This document shows positions 1 to 10,081 of a stretch of 42,090 bases of DNA, one piece after another; position 1 is the first letter of the stretch, and each line of letters opens with the position of its first letter. The translations under genes were made by a program, and so were the position numbers. The DNA is from Oehlia diaphana (Eukaryota > Glomeromycota > Glomeromycetes > Glomerales > Glomeraceae), in contig QZLH01000928.1 in assembly GCA_003833135.1 (NCBI GenBank), positions 9,846 to 51,935 on the forward strand, given 5' to 3'. Below the pieces are notes generated by a model. The model was not told the DNA's origin, did not search any database, and saw only the letters and a list, made by a program, of their open reading frames with translations.

Positions 1-206
1 TTTTATCATGAGTTATATAATTATATTTAATTTTAAAATAAAGATTATTATATAAAAATAACAAATAAAAAAAAATTTATAGTCACGCTAATACAGAAAT
101 TTTATATATATGTGATTATATTGTAAAAGTCTCATTATAAGCACACCTCTCTATAGTCACAGCATTGTGTGGTCCCAAGAGGTGTGACTATAGAGGGGGA
201 CGACTG
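1..206 (-). mobile_element. Terminal part of a pogo/Tigger-like (Tc1-mariner superfamily) DNA element
   Basis: On the minus strand an element terminus starting CAGTCGTCCCCCTCTATAG lies directly inside a TA dinucleotide (207-208), the target duplicated by Tc1-mariner elements. The terminus carries a GTGACTATAGAG word at about 188-199 that is inverted at about 152-163, so the end can fold back. Pogo/Tigger ends commonly begin CAGT followed by a C-run and TATA-containing repeats, which fits what is seen. The rest of the element lies beyond the left edge, so the other end and any transposase cannot be checked. Confidence 0.4.
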
Positions 207-218
207 TAAATTGATAGG

Positions 219-697
219 CTAATGATTTTTAGCACAAAAATAGACATTTCTCATAAGCGATATAATATTAAGTTTATCAATACCCAACTGCTTTGCAAAA
301 TTAGTAATAATCCTCATTTGCTGTGGCTTGGAAAGATCTTCAGATTCTTTGTGTTCACTTGTTTTTACATGATTCTTAATACTTTCTGTTATTCCAGTTG
401 CAAATGTTGTCTTTCCATTTCTTTTCTTACATAAAGTGCAAAATAATACAACCTTATTGTCTATTACTTCTTTTTTAGCCAAGGATATATTTTAAACCAA
501 TTTGGTCTGGTGCTTTGCAACTATGAGATCTTTTAGCAGGTGCTTTTTCTGTATCTGAACCTGAAGATATTTCTCCTTTAGTTTTCTTCTTGGTTTTTTT
601 CTTGTGATAAACTTGGTTTTCCTCTTTTTTTATTTGTTGATTCAGCAGAAGGAAAAAACTGTTTTAGATTATTTTTGCTATTTTTAGAACTACTCAT
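219..697 (-). pseudogene. Broken BED/C2H2-finger gene, transposase-like N-terminus
   Basis: A frame opening with ATG at 697 encodes a Ser/Lys-rich start (MSSSKNSKNNLKQFFPSAES) that stops after 38 codons. Shifting frame downstream continues a basic, low-complexity linker. A third frame (219-482) has no ATG of its own and encodes a finger with the spacing C-x2-C-x19-H-x5-H (C15, C18, H38, H44 of that segment). That pattern matches BED-type or related C2H2 fingers found at the N-terminus of hAT-like transposases and domesticated relatives. At least two frameshifts separate the pieces, so I call it a pseudogene. No catalytic region follows before the pogo-like end at 206. The family assignment is inference. 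Confidence 0.4.
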
Positions 698-784
698 TGT
701 TGATTAAAAGACTTTTAAAGTAAATAAAACAAAGAAAATGATAAAAAACTGAACAAAGAACAAAAAGAAGTTCGAATTTTAATG

Positions 785-843
785 AGATTATCAAATTACA
801 CAAAATAAAAATTATTAATTAGATTATCAAATTACACAAAATT
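785..843. repeat. Direct repeat of a 22-bp AT-rich word
   Basis: The word AGATTATCAAATTACACAAA occurs twice, at about 785 and 822, separated by some 15 bases. ACAAATTACAC words also recur near 35.77-35.82 kb. No function is visible. Confidence 0.5.
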
Positions 844-872
844 TAAATTATATAAAATAATTATCGAGGATG

Positions 873-986
873 ATCTTGCACGTATAGAATAAATTTTGCG
901 AATATAGGGAAATTTTTGCGTGTATGGAGCAAATTTTTGCACATATGGGGGAATTTTTGCATGTATAGCGCAAATTTTGCGCTATA
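873..986 (+). repeat. Imperfect 21-bp tandem repeat (TTTTTGC-x-TAT units)
   Basis: About five consecutive units of roughly 21 bases follow the pattern TTTTGC, four to five variable bases, TAT, then a G/A-rich end and AAA. Examples are TTTTGCGTGTATGGAGCAAA and TTTTGCATGTATAGCGCAAA. Units differ mostly in their middle. This is a small minisatellite in otherwise AT-rich sequence. Confidence 0.6.
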
Positions 987-1031
987 TACGGTATACACAG
1001 AGCGCTAAACATCTTTCAATAATATGTGCAG

Positions 1032-1131
1032 GAATTTAAACTGATGTATGCTGCGCCTACTGCACTGATCCAATTTACATCACTGCTGGCCGATGGAAGT
1101 AAAGTACACAGTTTAGAATTTATTTATACAG
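1032..1131 (+). other. Orphan coding exon (gene fragment)
   Basis: A 100-bp stretch of noticeably higher complexity is bounded by an acceptor (TATGTGCAG) and a donor (ACAG|GTAATC). It is open in one frame throughout, reading EFKLMYAAPTALIQFTSLLA, then DGSKVHSLEFIYT, and ends in phase 1. No matching exons were found on either side, so it is probably the remnant of a degraded gene or one captured by a transposon. The protein family was not recognised. Confidence 0.35.
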
Positions 1132-1440
1132 GTAATCTAAATGTTGTTAACAGGCCCATCTCAGATTCTGTTAACTATAACTAAACATTAGGGAGACAAT
1201 AGCTATAACGTAGTTTATATCAGCAAGACACGCAAAAACACAATACACAAAAATATAACACAATTACAGTTCATTTTTAATATAAGAGTTTATTGAATAG
1301 TTAATATAAGTTAATCCCTAACTTATCTAAACTTAACACACTTCGATCTTTCTCTATCCTATCCTTTTAACTTAAGAAAAATCTGAAGATATTTATATAA
1401 AATAAAATATAAGAAAAATAATATAAGTAAACTAAATAAA

Positions 1441-1451
1441 ATATATAAAAT

Positions 1452-1484
<33 letters not shown>

Positions 1485-1505
1485 TAGAAATAATAAAAAT
1501 AATAA
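1441..1505. repeat. Microsatellite (AAATAAAAG-like)
   Basis: Purine-rich imperfect repeats of about 10 bases (AAATAAAAGA three times, then variants) run directly up to the inverted-repeat element at 1506. Confidence 0.6.
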
Positions 1506-1628
1506 TTGTAACGTTAATCAGATCTACAAAATTTATTGATTACATAACAATAGATCTACTAATTAATCATCTGATTTTCAAGTCACGTGATTTTTGCTGC
1601 GCCATGATCTTCGTTATCAACGTTACAA
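1506..1628. mobile_element. Small palindromic element (possible MITE)
   Basis: TTGTAACGTT at 1506-1515 is perfectly inverted as AACGTTACAA at 1619-1628. A second internal inverted pair (AATCAGAT at 1516 and ATCTGATT around 1569) lies inside. The 123-bp unit also contains a CACGTG palindrome. The arrangement suggests a MITE or its remnant, but no clear target-site duplication is visible, so classification is left open. Confidence 0.3.
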
Positions 1629-1785
1629 ATTTTTTTATAAAAATTAATTAATAAAAGAAATTTTAACGATTATGATTTTTAAATTCCCTAAATAAACAAA
1701 CTAATATGGATTAAAATTATTTGTTAGAGTGAAAGATATAATTTCAACACTAATGCTAACAACATTTAAAGTACTATTAAATTCT

Positions 1786-3318
1786 TTAATCACTAGGTGT
1801 AGGAATAACATTTCGATATTGATAACGTCTTATCCAAAATAAAATACATCCAATAATAATCAAAGCTCCAACGGAACCAAGTACTGATGCTATTATGATG
1901 ATTTTACTAGGAGATGGAGATGGTGACGGTGGCGGTGATGGTGGTGGTGCAGGTGGTACATAACCCGGTGGTATAAAGTTTGTGACAAATTTATAAGCAG
2001 ATTTATTACTTATATCTATCAGATCGATTGTATTCACCCTATGATGCGTTTTATTACGTCCTAATTATTATATGTAGCAGACAATATTATAATTAATATA
2101 CTATTACATACTATAAGTTGCATATGATTATAGATACTCGTACCAAATGTGATGATCAAATAATCCCCAAATACATGTGAGGTGTGAAAGATCCTAAATT
2201 TACTCGGCAAACCAATGAGATCAGGAGTGGACCATACAAATTCATTATTAGTAAACTCAAGAACTGCAAATGAGGGATAACTTCCATTGGACTCCTCTGC
2301 ATCTTCATCACCATCGTAGCCTCCATACATAAAAATTCGACCATCTGGTGCTTTTATAGAGTTAATTTAAGTTAGCATATAAACAAAATAAGACAAGATA
2401 AGTAAGTGAAATGTTACCTATTGATGCTGAATGTCCCTGTCGTGGTTCTGGAATAATACCACTGGCATTCTAAATGAAAAGCTGATATTAGTAAAATTAT
2501 GTATTGTTAAATCTTCAAAATAAATAGCCTTACCCTTATATCCCATTTTGATAAATATGTATCATATGTAAGAATCTAAAATAATTACACGTTTAAATTA
2601 CTATATGATAAATATTTTGATATCACGATATTAAATATTTTACCTCATTCATAGGAATATTGTACAGTTTATTTGGTGCTTTACCGCCACCAATATACGC
2701 AATTACACCAGTTTTTAGCATGGCAGTAGCATAATAATAAATATGATAAGGCGCCAAATTGGGAAAAATATATAAAAATTTTTCTGTTGCGTTAAAAATG
2801 TACATGGTGCTATTGTCAAATATATAAATAGTATTATTGTTACGATCCGTAACGCCAACGATTTTAGTTGTAGATATAGCCGGCATTTTAATGCCATTTG
2901 CTGGTATTGCTTCAGCCCAATCATCATACTTTAAGGAGTATCTGTATATACCATTGCCTTCTGAATTCTCTGGATCTCTAAAGCCGCCAAAAAAATATAT
3001 ACTTCCACCTTCATTATCTATTGCATATACAAGCGTGTTTGCATTTGACTTTACGATAATATTTGGATGCACTTTATAAGGTATATTAAATGGGGATGAC
3101 GTATTAAATTGAACGGTTAAGTCTAAAGAAAAGAAATCATCAGTAAAAACAGTTTCATTATATTCAGGACCTATAGTGCCGCCTCCAATATAAAGTCTAT
3201 TATTTGCTATCGTTGAACCATGACAACAACGTATATTTGTTGGTTGAGCGATTGTAAACGTTATAAGTGTTACGTTAATAATTATGGTTAATTTTATAAT
3301 TAGTATAGTAATTTTCAT
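1786..3318 (-). CDS. Kelch-like beta-propeller protein, secreted and single-pass membrane anchored (copy 1)
   Basis: Five exons give an open 416-aa protein: 3318-2644, 2575-2534, 2469-2418, 2350-2144 and 2060-1786. The N-terminus has a hydrophobic signal peptide (MKITILIIKLTIIINVTLIT...AQP). Next come Kelch-type blades with LYIGGG, YFFGGF, AYIGGG and MYGGYDG turns. A proline-rich stalk (PPAPPPSPPPSPSPSPS) leads to a transmembrane helix (IIIIASVLGSVGALIIIGCI) and a short basic tail ending RNVIPTPSD. The propeller should therefore face outside the cell. Galactose-oxidase/Kelch propellers of this build are common in Rhizophagus; ligand and partners are unknown. Every junction is GT-AG and in phase. 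A paralogue at 10.1-11.6 kb has the same exon plan, and a dead third copy lies at 26.7-28.4 kb. No regulatory site was identified. Confidence 0.85.
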
Positions 3319-3650
3319 GACTCGTTAGTTACAAATATTAAATAATGAAAAACAAAAATTCAGTTATTCAGTTTAGAATTTCTTCCATTATGTTTTGTTT
3401 GTTTATAAATAATAATTTTGTGTTTATTAGCCATTTACCGATTGCATGCATTTTTACTACCAAAAAAAATATGAACAATGCCATTAACAGCATAAAAGAT
3501 GTAAAGTTGTAAGACATTGATGAAACTTAAATTCTAAGTTAGGCCCATTGCATGAAAGTAAAAATAATTTAACAGGTGCTAATAATATTGATCTACATTT
3601 CTTGGCGTTTTATATTGGCGATAGTATGCTTTGAAGTGGTGATCATCCTT
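3319..3650. other. Upstream region of Kelch copy 1, no gene seen
   Basis: AT-rich sequence between the Kelch start codon and the duplicated block. It presumably holds the Kelch promoter, but no motif could be assigned. Confidence 0.3.
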
Positions 3651-4219
3651 CCTTATTTACTCACTTTTCGCTTAATTTGTAGTTTGTCCTCCGATCTTCA
3701 TACATATTTTCATCTTTTTGGGAATGCACCATGTGAACTTCGTAGTTGAAAATCTTATACTATAGCTATATAGCTATTAGCTATAGCTATAGCTATAGCT
3801 ATTGTTATTTATAGCTATAGCTATAGCTATAGATGTTGTTATTGCAATATTGCAATATTGCTTCTTTGATATCATTAGAATAAAATTACAAAATATTCAT
3901 TTTTGTGCTACTTTTACTACATATTATCAAACAATAAGTTTTATATTTGTATTTAATTTTGTTGATCGTTATTGATTTTCAAATAAATAAATAAATATCT
4001 TTTTCGTTAAAAAAATTAAAACGTGTAAATGATCATGCAGATCTTGTGATAATCAATTAAAAAAGTGTTAGACGAAATTTTTTTTCAAAAATTTTAAATT
4101 TTTCTTTTATTACAAAACATCATAAATTTTTTTTACATTTTTTTCTATTTGTAAGATTAAATATTTGGATATTACATAATTACAAATTAAATTTATAAGT
4201 GTATTTCTTTTAGAAAATA
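3651..4219. repeat. Direct duplication, copy A (about 570 bp)
   Basis: This copy begins CCTTATTTACTCACTTTTCG and ends TTTTAGAAAATA. It matches 4221-4816 almost base for base, including a (TATAGC)n microsatellite near 3760-3830 that varies in length between copies. No coding capacity; short frames here are microsatellite translations. A single undetermined base (4220) sits exactly at the junction of the two copies. Confidence 0.8.
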
Positions 4220-4220
4220 N

Positions 4221-4816
4221 CCTTATTTATTCACTTTTTCGCTTAATTTGTAGTTTGTCCTCCGATCTTCATGCAGATTTTCATCTTTTTGGGAATGCAC
4301 CATGTGAACTTCGTAGTTGAAGTTTATAGCTATGCTATATGCTATATTGCAATTAGCTATTGCTATTGCTATTGCTATTGCTATAGCTATAGCTATAGAC
4401 GTTGTTATTTGCAATATTGTAATATTGCTTCTTTGATATCATTAGAATAAAATTACAAAATATTCATTTTTGTGCCACTTTCACTACATATTAACTCGCG
4501 GCATCAAACAATAAGTTTTATATTCATATTTGATTTTGATGATCATTATTGATCTTCAAAGAAATACTAAATTAAGTTTCAAATATATTTCTTTTTCGTT
4601 TAAAAATTAAAAACGTATAGATGATCATGTAGATCTTTTTGATAATCAATTAAAAAAGTGTTAGACGAAAATTTTTTTCAAAATTTTTAAATTTTTTTCT
4701 TTTTTCATAAAACATCATGAAATTTTTTTTACATTTTTTTTCTATTTGTAAGATTAAATATTTGGATATTACATAATTACAATTAAATTTATAAGTATAT
4801 TTTTTTTAGAAAATAA
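4221..4816. repeat. Direct duplication, copy B (about 595 bp)
   Basis: Second copy of the preceding block, in the same orientation. Differences include a longer (TATAGC/TATTGC)n tract (4322-4398), a few small indels in the T-runs and an inserted CTCGCGGC near 4495. The apparent open frame on the minus strand is an Ile-Ala microsatellite artefact. Confidence 0.8.
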
Positions 4817-5009
4817 TGTGATATTTCATAAAAATATTTTTTCTTACTATTTTTATTTTTAAACTACTTGAATTTATAAATTAATAAAAGAATTAATTTA
4901 AAATTCATGGCAGGTTATTTTCAAATTTTTGTCATCTCAATCTTAATTTTAATATTACATTTATTTTAATATAAATTTTTTTATTAAATTAAACTTCTTT
5001 TTCCAAATA

Positions 5010-6130
5010 TACTATAATCTCTACTTTGGCCAAATGAAATCAACTTCATAAAAGTTGTTCAGGTAGGTTGAAACCACTTGAATATTAATTTTCATGAATA
5101 TAGATATAGTGCTTAAAGAAAATTGCAATTTTCTTAATAATATTAACTCTCTTTTCTGTTTTTAATTTAGAGCGTAATATTTCCATTTTGGCCAAATGAA
5201 ATCAACTACATTTATTAATTGAAAGTTGTTCAGGCAGGTTGAAATAACTTGAATATTGATTTTCATGAATGTAGGTGTAGTGCTTAGAGAAAATTGCATT
5301 TTTCTTGATGATATTAACTCTCTTTTCTGTTTTTTTTAATTTAGAGCGTAATATCTCCATTTTGACCAAATGAAATCAACTTCATTTATTAATTGAAAGT
5401 TGTTCAGGCAGGTTGAAATCACTTGAATATTAATTTTCATGAATGTAGGTGTAGTGCTTAAAGAAAATTGCATTTTTCTTGATGATAATAACTCTCTTTT
5501 CTGTTTTTTAATTTAGAGCGTAATGTCTCCATTTTGGCCAAATGAAATCAACTACATTTATTAATTGGAAGTTGTTCAGGCAGGTTGAAACCACTTGAAT
5601 ATTAATTTTCATGAATGTAGGTGTAGTGCTTAGAGAAAATTGCATTTTTGTTGATGATATTAACTCTCTTTTCTATTTTTTTAATTTAGAGCGTAATATC
5701 TCCACTTTGGACAAACCAAATCAACTTCATTTATTAATTGAAAGTTGTTCAGGCAGGTTGAAACCACTTGAATATTAATTTTCATGAATGTAGGTGTAGT
5801 GCTCAAAGAAAATTGCATTTTTCTTGATGATATTAACTCTCTTTTCTATTTTTTTAATTTAGAGCGTAATATCTCCACTTTGGACAAACCAAATCAACTT
5901 CATTTATTAATTGAAAGTTATTCAGGCAGGTTGAAACCACTTGAATATTAATTTTCATGAATGTAGGTGTATTGCTCAAAGAAAATTGCATTTTTCTTGA
6001 TGATATTAACTCTCTTTTCTATTTTTTTTAATTTAGAGCGTAATATCTCCACTTTGGACAAATCAAATCAACTTCATTTATTAACTGAAAGTTGTTCAGG
6101 CAGGTTAAAAGCACTTGAATATTAATTTCA
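5010..6130. repeat. Seven-unit 173-bp satellite array
   Basis: Units recur at about 5028, 5188, 5362, 5535, 5708, 5880 and 6056, each beginning near TTTGGCCAAATGAAATCAAC. Each contains AAAGTTGTTCAGGCAGGTTG, then a run through CATGAATGTAGGTGTAGTGC and TTAACTCTCTTTTCT, and ends TTTAGAGCGTAATATCTCCA. Later units share the variant TTTGGACAAACCAAATC, so neighbouring units are more alike than distant ones, as expected from local unequal exchange. No coding potential. Confidence 0.85.
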
Positions 6131-6472
6131 TAAGATTTTATTTTTTTTTGTAGCTGTATTAACTTTAAAACACTTATTACAACTTACGTCATAAGAATTA
6201 ATTTATATTATTGGCTAATTATAATCACATGATACTAAGGATTTCTTTTATTGATTTAATAATTTAATAAAATATTATTAAAATCAAATTCATATAAATG
6301 CAACTAATATTAATAATTGTAATTTAAGCAGTAAATTCATTAACCAAATTGTGTGAATTCTATGTTAAATTATGTAATTTCTGTGATCAAATCAATATAA
6401 ATTCAGCATAAATTATGATCAAATCATGCAAATGATGCATTTTTGTGATATGGAATTGTGCATTTTTCCGTA
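6131..6472. other. AT-rich spacer, nothing recognised
   Basis: Sequence between the satellite array and the putative Helitron. The word ATGATCAAATCATGCA and similar AAATCA repeats are present near 6380-6440, but there is no gene or clear element. Confidence 0.3.
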
Positions 6473-6679
6473 TCCCTATATAGATTAGAAATATTATTTT
6501 TAAGAAAAAATTGTATAAAACCTTATTAAAAACATGATTTTTTATAGGGTCTAATTATAATAAAATTTTATTATTCAGTAATATTTTACATACAATTCAA
6601 TTTATTTATATCAAAAAAATTTTTTAATTATAAATGTTATGTTTGGGGACGAAGTCCCCCGGCAAATCGCATATTCTAG
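6473..6679 (+). mobile_element. Putative short non-autonomous Helitron
   Basis: The right end shows the hallmark Helitron layout: a perfect 6-bp stem with a GAA loop (GGGGACGAAGTCCCC, 6645-6659), then 16 bases, then CTAG (6676-6679) followed by T. Helitrons insert between A and T, start with TC and end in CTRR after a hairpin. A compatible start is the TC in A|TCCCTATATAGATTAG at 6473, giving an element of about 207 bp. The left end is a guess; the right end is the stronger evidence. No Rep/helicase coding sequence is present, so it would depend on another copy. Confidence 0.4.
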
Positions 6680-6779
6680 TTACTATTTAATATTGTTCGA
6701 AAATCTATTAACAATCATGTGACAACTGTGTCGTTGTCATTTATAATTTACTTATTATTTTATGTAAAACAGGAGAATT

Positions 6780-6985
6780 ACAATGAGAAGTCACTAAACT
6801 TATCCTATCGAATAAAAATGGAACCCATGTAAAACATCGCCCAAACCAAAGGCCAAGATCAATGGAGCGGACCCTCACTTGTTTAGAGATAACCATTCGT
6901 CGGTACCACCCTATACCCAACTCTAACCTTAAGGGTAATGCAGTGATTTCTATGCCCCCAGTCTACACTACCTCAGGTTATTATC
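6780..6985. other. GC-richer block, probable transposon-derived sequence
   Basis: About 200 bases with clearly higher GC and complexity than the surroundings, containing GAGCGGACCCTCACTTGTTT, CGTCGGTACCACCCTATACC and CCCCCAGTCTACACTACC. No open frame spans it and no convincing tRNA-like box was found. It is most likely a fragment of a retroelement 3' region or SINE. That identification is inference. Confidence 0.25.
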
Positions 6986-9599
6986 TGCTGTTTATTTATT
7001 AATAAAATAAAACGCGTATCTCCTAATTAAATATGTATAATAGATTAAATTTAAAACCGCATATCTCCTAATATCTCCTAATAAAATAAGTATAATAAAT
7101 AACACCTGAATAAATATAAAACTGTGTCTCTCCTAACTCTCTAGATATAATAAAACAAGTACAATAAATAATACAAAGAATACAAATAATACCTAAATAA
7201 ATATATAAACGTGCGTTACCTAAAGAGATTTAAAAAATGTATAATGCACTTAATGTTGTTACAAAATATAATTATAACTCCACAAATATGTAAAGATAAT
7301 TATTTGAGTAATGTTATACTTTAATATTAAGCAACTTTATTTAGTTTTCAAAGGATGACCAAAGTTCAAAATTACGCTTTAATCTTTGTATAAAGAAGGT
7401 AAACAAAAGTAAAAACAGTTAATATAGTACTGTAATTAAAAATAAACCAAAAATAATTTTATATTTTAAAAATAATTATTTAAACTCGATATTCTCAGCT
7501 TTATATAAACTTTTTAAAGAAAGAGAAAGAAGCACGTGATTTTTGTGGAATTTAAAATTTAATTGGCTCAATTGAGTTAGTAGTTTCGCGTGACAACATT
7601 TATCTTAGAACATACGCCGTCAACCTGACACACATTTCAGTCGTGCTTAGAAAAAGAACATTTAAATAATAACTTTCTCACCCTTTATTAAATTTAATAA
7701 ACAAATAAACAAACACTTTTTTAAAGAAAATAATTTTTAAATATTTTATTAAAAATTCAATTACCCACATAAATACTCAAGCTAGCTTGATAAAAATTTA
7801 TATATAGACAGTTCTATACCTGTTGAATAATATTCCTTAATCTCCGAGGACTTGTTTTATTTAACAAAAGTACAAAAATTACACTATAAAGTGAAAAATA
7901 CCACCCGCGCGTGGCACAGTAATTCCATTAATAATATTAAATATTTTTGCAAATATTCAACATATTTTGATAAAAATTAATACTAAAGTAGTTCCAGTTT
8001 TATTTAAGCTTCCTAGACCTACTTCATTTAACTAAAGTATTAAAATTATGCTATAAAATTAAAAACAAATGTAAAACAATCAATTTTATTATAAAAAAGA
8101 TAGAGATACTTTCTCACAAATATTTAAGCAATATCAATCAATAAATGAATCCATACCTGTTAAATAACTTTACTTAGTCCTCTAAAGTCTGCCATTTTAA
8201 AATTAATAAAATAAAAATCATCAGCTCCATAAGTGTATTATATGCTTGAGCTTTTCAAAAATTATTTATTTCTTATTATTTAATGAATTTTTAAAACATT
8301 ATTTAATGTGAAAAAAAGAAAAAGAAAAGAGGAAGAGAGAGCTTTGTTATTAATGGGTAATTAATAAACAAGGATGATCACGTCACACAATAGTGGCGGG
8401 GGATACTGGGGAAGATGTCGTTTACACACGGCTATGTTGTTCATTACATATACAGGTATATTTTGGTTTATAATTTAAATTGTAAAGAATAGTGTCAAAT
8501 AATAATTGCTGTAAAATAACTTACAAGACTTATCAAATCCTTTTGAGATTCATAATAAGGATCTTTATAACCTATTAAATAAATTTAATTTGTAAATGAG
8601 TACTAATATGGGTGATTTGTTGTAGATATTTAACTTTGAATGCCTCGTTCTAATAACAAAAAAGTTACAGTGTACATGTAAATTAAATAATTGAAGTATT
8701 TTTCAAAGTTTGATAAATAAATTTTTTACGCATTTTTTATAAGTGCGAAGGCTTCTTACTATAAAATAATACGATATAAGCTTAAAATTACTTAATATTA
8801 AGATTTAGATTATAGTCACTAGTCACTTTTCTAAAATTAGTTCTAGAATAATACTATGACAATTAATAGAAACATTCTTGAACTACTGCATTGACGGAGA
8901 TTTATGAATTAAAAATCCGTCTATTTACTTTGTTATTGATGATTCAACTTAATAAAATTATTTAAACGCTATTAACGCTTCTTAAATATGATTGATTATA
9001 AGAGAATTTTTATAAAAGTTATAGAAGCAAACGATGAAATAAAAAAAACAAAAAAACAAATCTTTTATTTAAATATTCGTATATTTCTGAAAGTATTTTG
9101 TTTTTATATCATTGAATAAATAAATGCATTACTACCCGAAAATCTCATGAGAATTTGTTTATAAACTATAAAGCTTTTCTCCTTTTTAACGTAAAATCAA
9201 ATATCCCTTCATAAATTTGCTAACACAATTTGTGCTTTAAGATAAATTATAAAAATGCTTAACTGTTTATAGTAATAATTATTGTTTTACATCATACAGT
9301 TTTCGACCTCCTATTGACTTCAGCTATCTGTTATTGTCTACTATTCTGAAATTTTGTAAATTGCATCTTTTTTGATTGGTTATTTGTCACATGTTTAATG
9401 GCGAATTTTGTTATTCTTTTTTTTTTTTTGTCGCAATCAAACTGAATGCTACAAACAAGAATTTGACAACTTATCAGCATTGGATTAAAATAAAGGATAA
9501 ATAATTTTCGTTCTAATCAAAATCTTACAAGTTAACGAAAATAATAAGCTTTTGCATAAAGCGCCAATGCGATATCTTATTTAAAAAAATTATTTAATG
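6986..9599. other. Long AT-rich intergenic stretch
   Basis: No supported gene. Visible features are repeated TATCTCCTAAT words near 7010-7085, an AGCACGTGATTTTTG word near 7531 like one near 1582, and GC-rich patches near 7890-7920 (CACCCGCGCGTGGCACAG) and 8395-8420 (GTGGCGGGGGATACTGGGG). None could be assigned to a known element. Confidence 0.3.
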
Positions 9600-10017
9600 A
9601 ATTCTTAATAATCGAATCAAGTATTATCGATCTAATCAGTTAATCGATTAAAAATGTTGACTACAATTAAAATAATTAAAATCGAATAAATTTTGATTGA
9701 TAATTTGATCGATCAAGTTAATCAAGTTACCATGATTGAAACTGATCGATCAAATAATCATGATTGATTGATTATATATAAATACCAAAATTATTTTATT
9801 CATTGTTTCTTCTATTTACTTTTGTGTTCTGTAATAATATTAAAATAATAAAATTTCTTTTATTAGTTAATTTAAATACATAATAAAATTCAATAAAAAT
9901 CGCTATTCGAAAAGCACCTTTGATTAAAAATTGATTAAATTAATTGATTTAATCGATTATTGGTCAATTTTAGCTATGCGAGATCAATTAATTAATCGAT
10001 CATGATTTAAATCCCTA
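9600..10017. repeat. Block of iterated GATCGATT/AATCGATT words, degenerate element
   Basis: Words such as TTAATCGATT, GATCGATC and TGATTGATTGATT are repeated in both orientations in two clusters (about 9610-9770 and 9930-10010) around an AT-rich core. Read on the minus strand, the right edge starts TAGGGATTTAAATCATGATC, resembling the TAGGGAT terminus of the hAT-type element at 26988. A similar decayed edge (ATTTTTAAATTCCCTAAAT) lies at the same place beside Kelch copy 1 (near 1675-1695). The insertion may therefore predate the Kelch duplication. No intact target duplication was found. Confidence 0.35.
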
Positions 10018-10081
10018 AATAAACATTTGAAAAACCTAATTATATCATTAATTCTGTCAGCATTATAAAGTACTATCTCTA

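Noticed and set aside
2156..2344. Second minus frame (MVEFLCMEATMVMKM...) overlapping Kelch exon 4, with a counterpart in copy 2 at 10466-10654
   Set aside because: Present in both copies only because exon 4 is conserved; the other frame encodes the Kelch blade and joins in phase to its neighbours.
4223..4414. Open frame with (Ile-Ala)n on the minus strand
   Set aside because: It is a translation of the TATAGC/TATTGC microsatellite inside the duplicated block.
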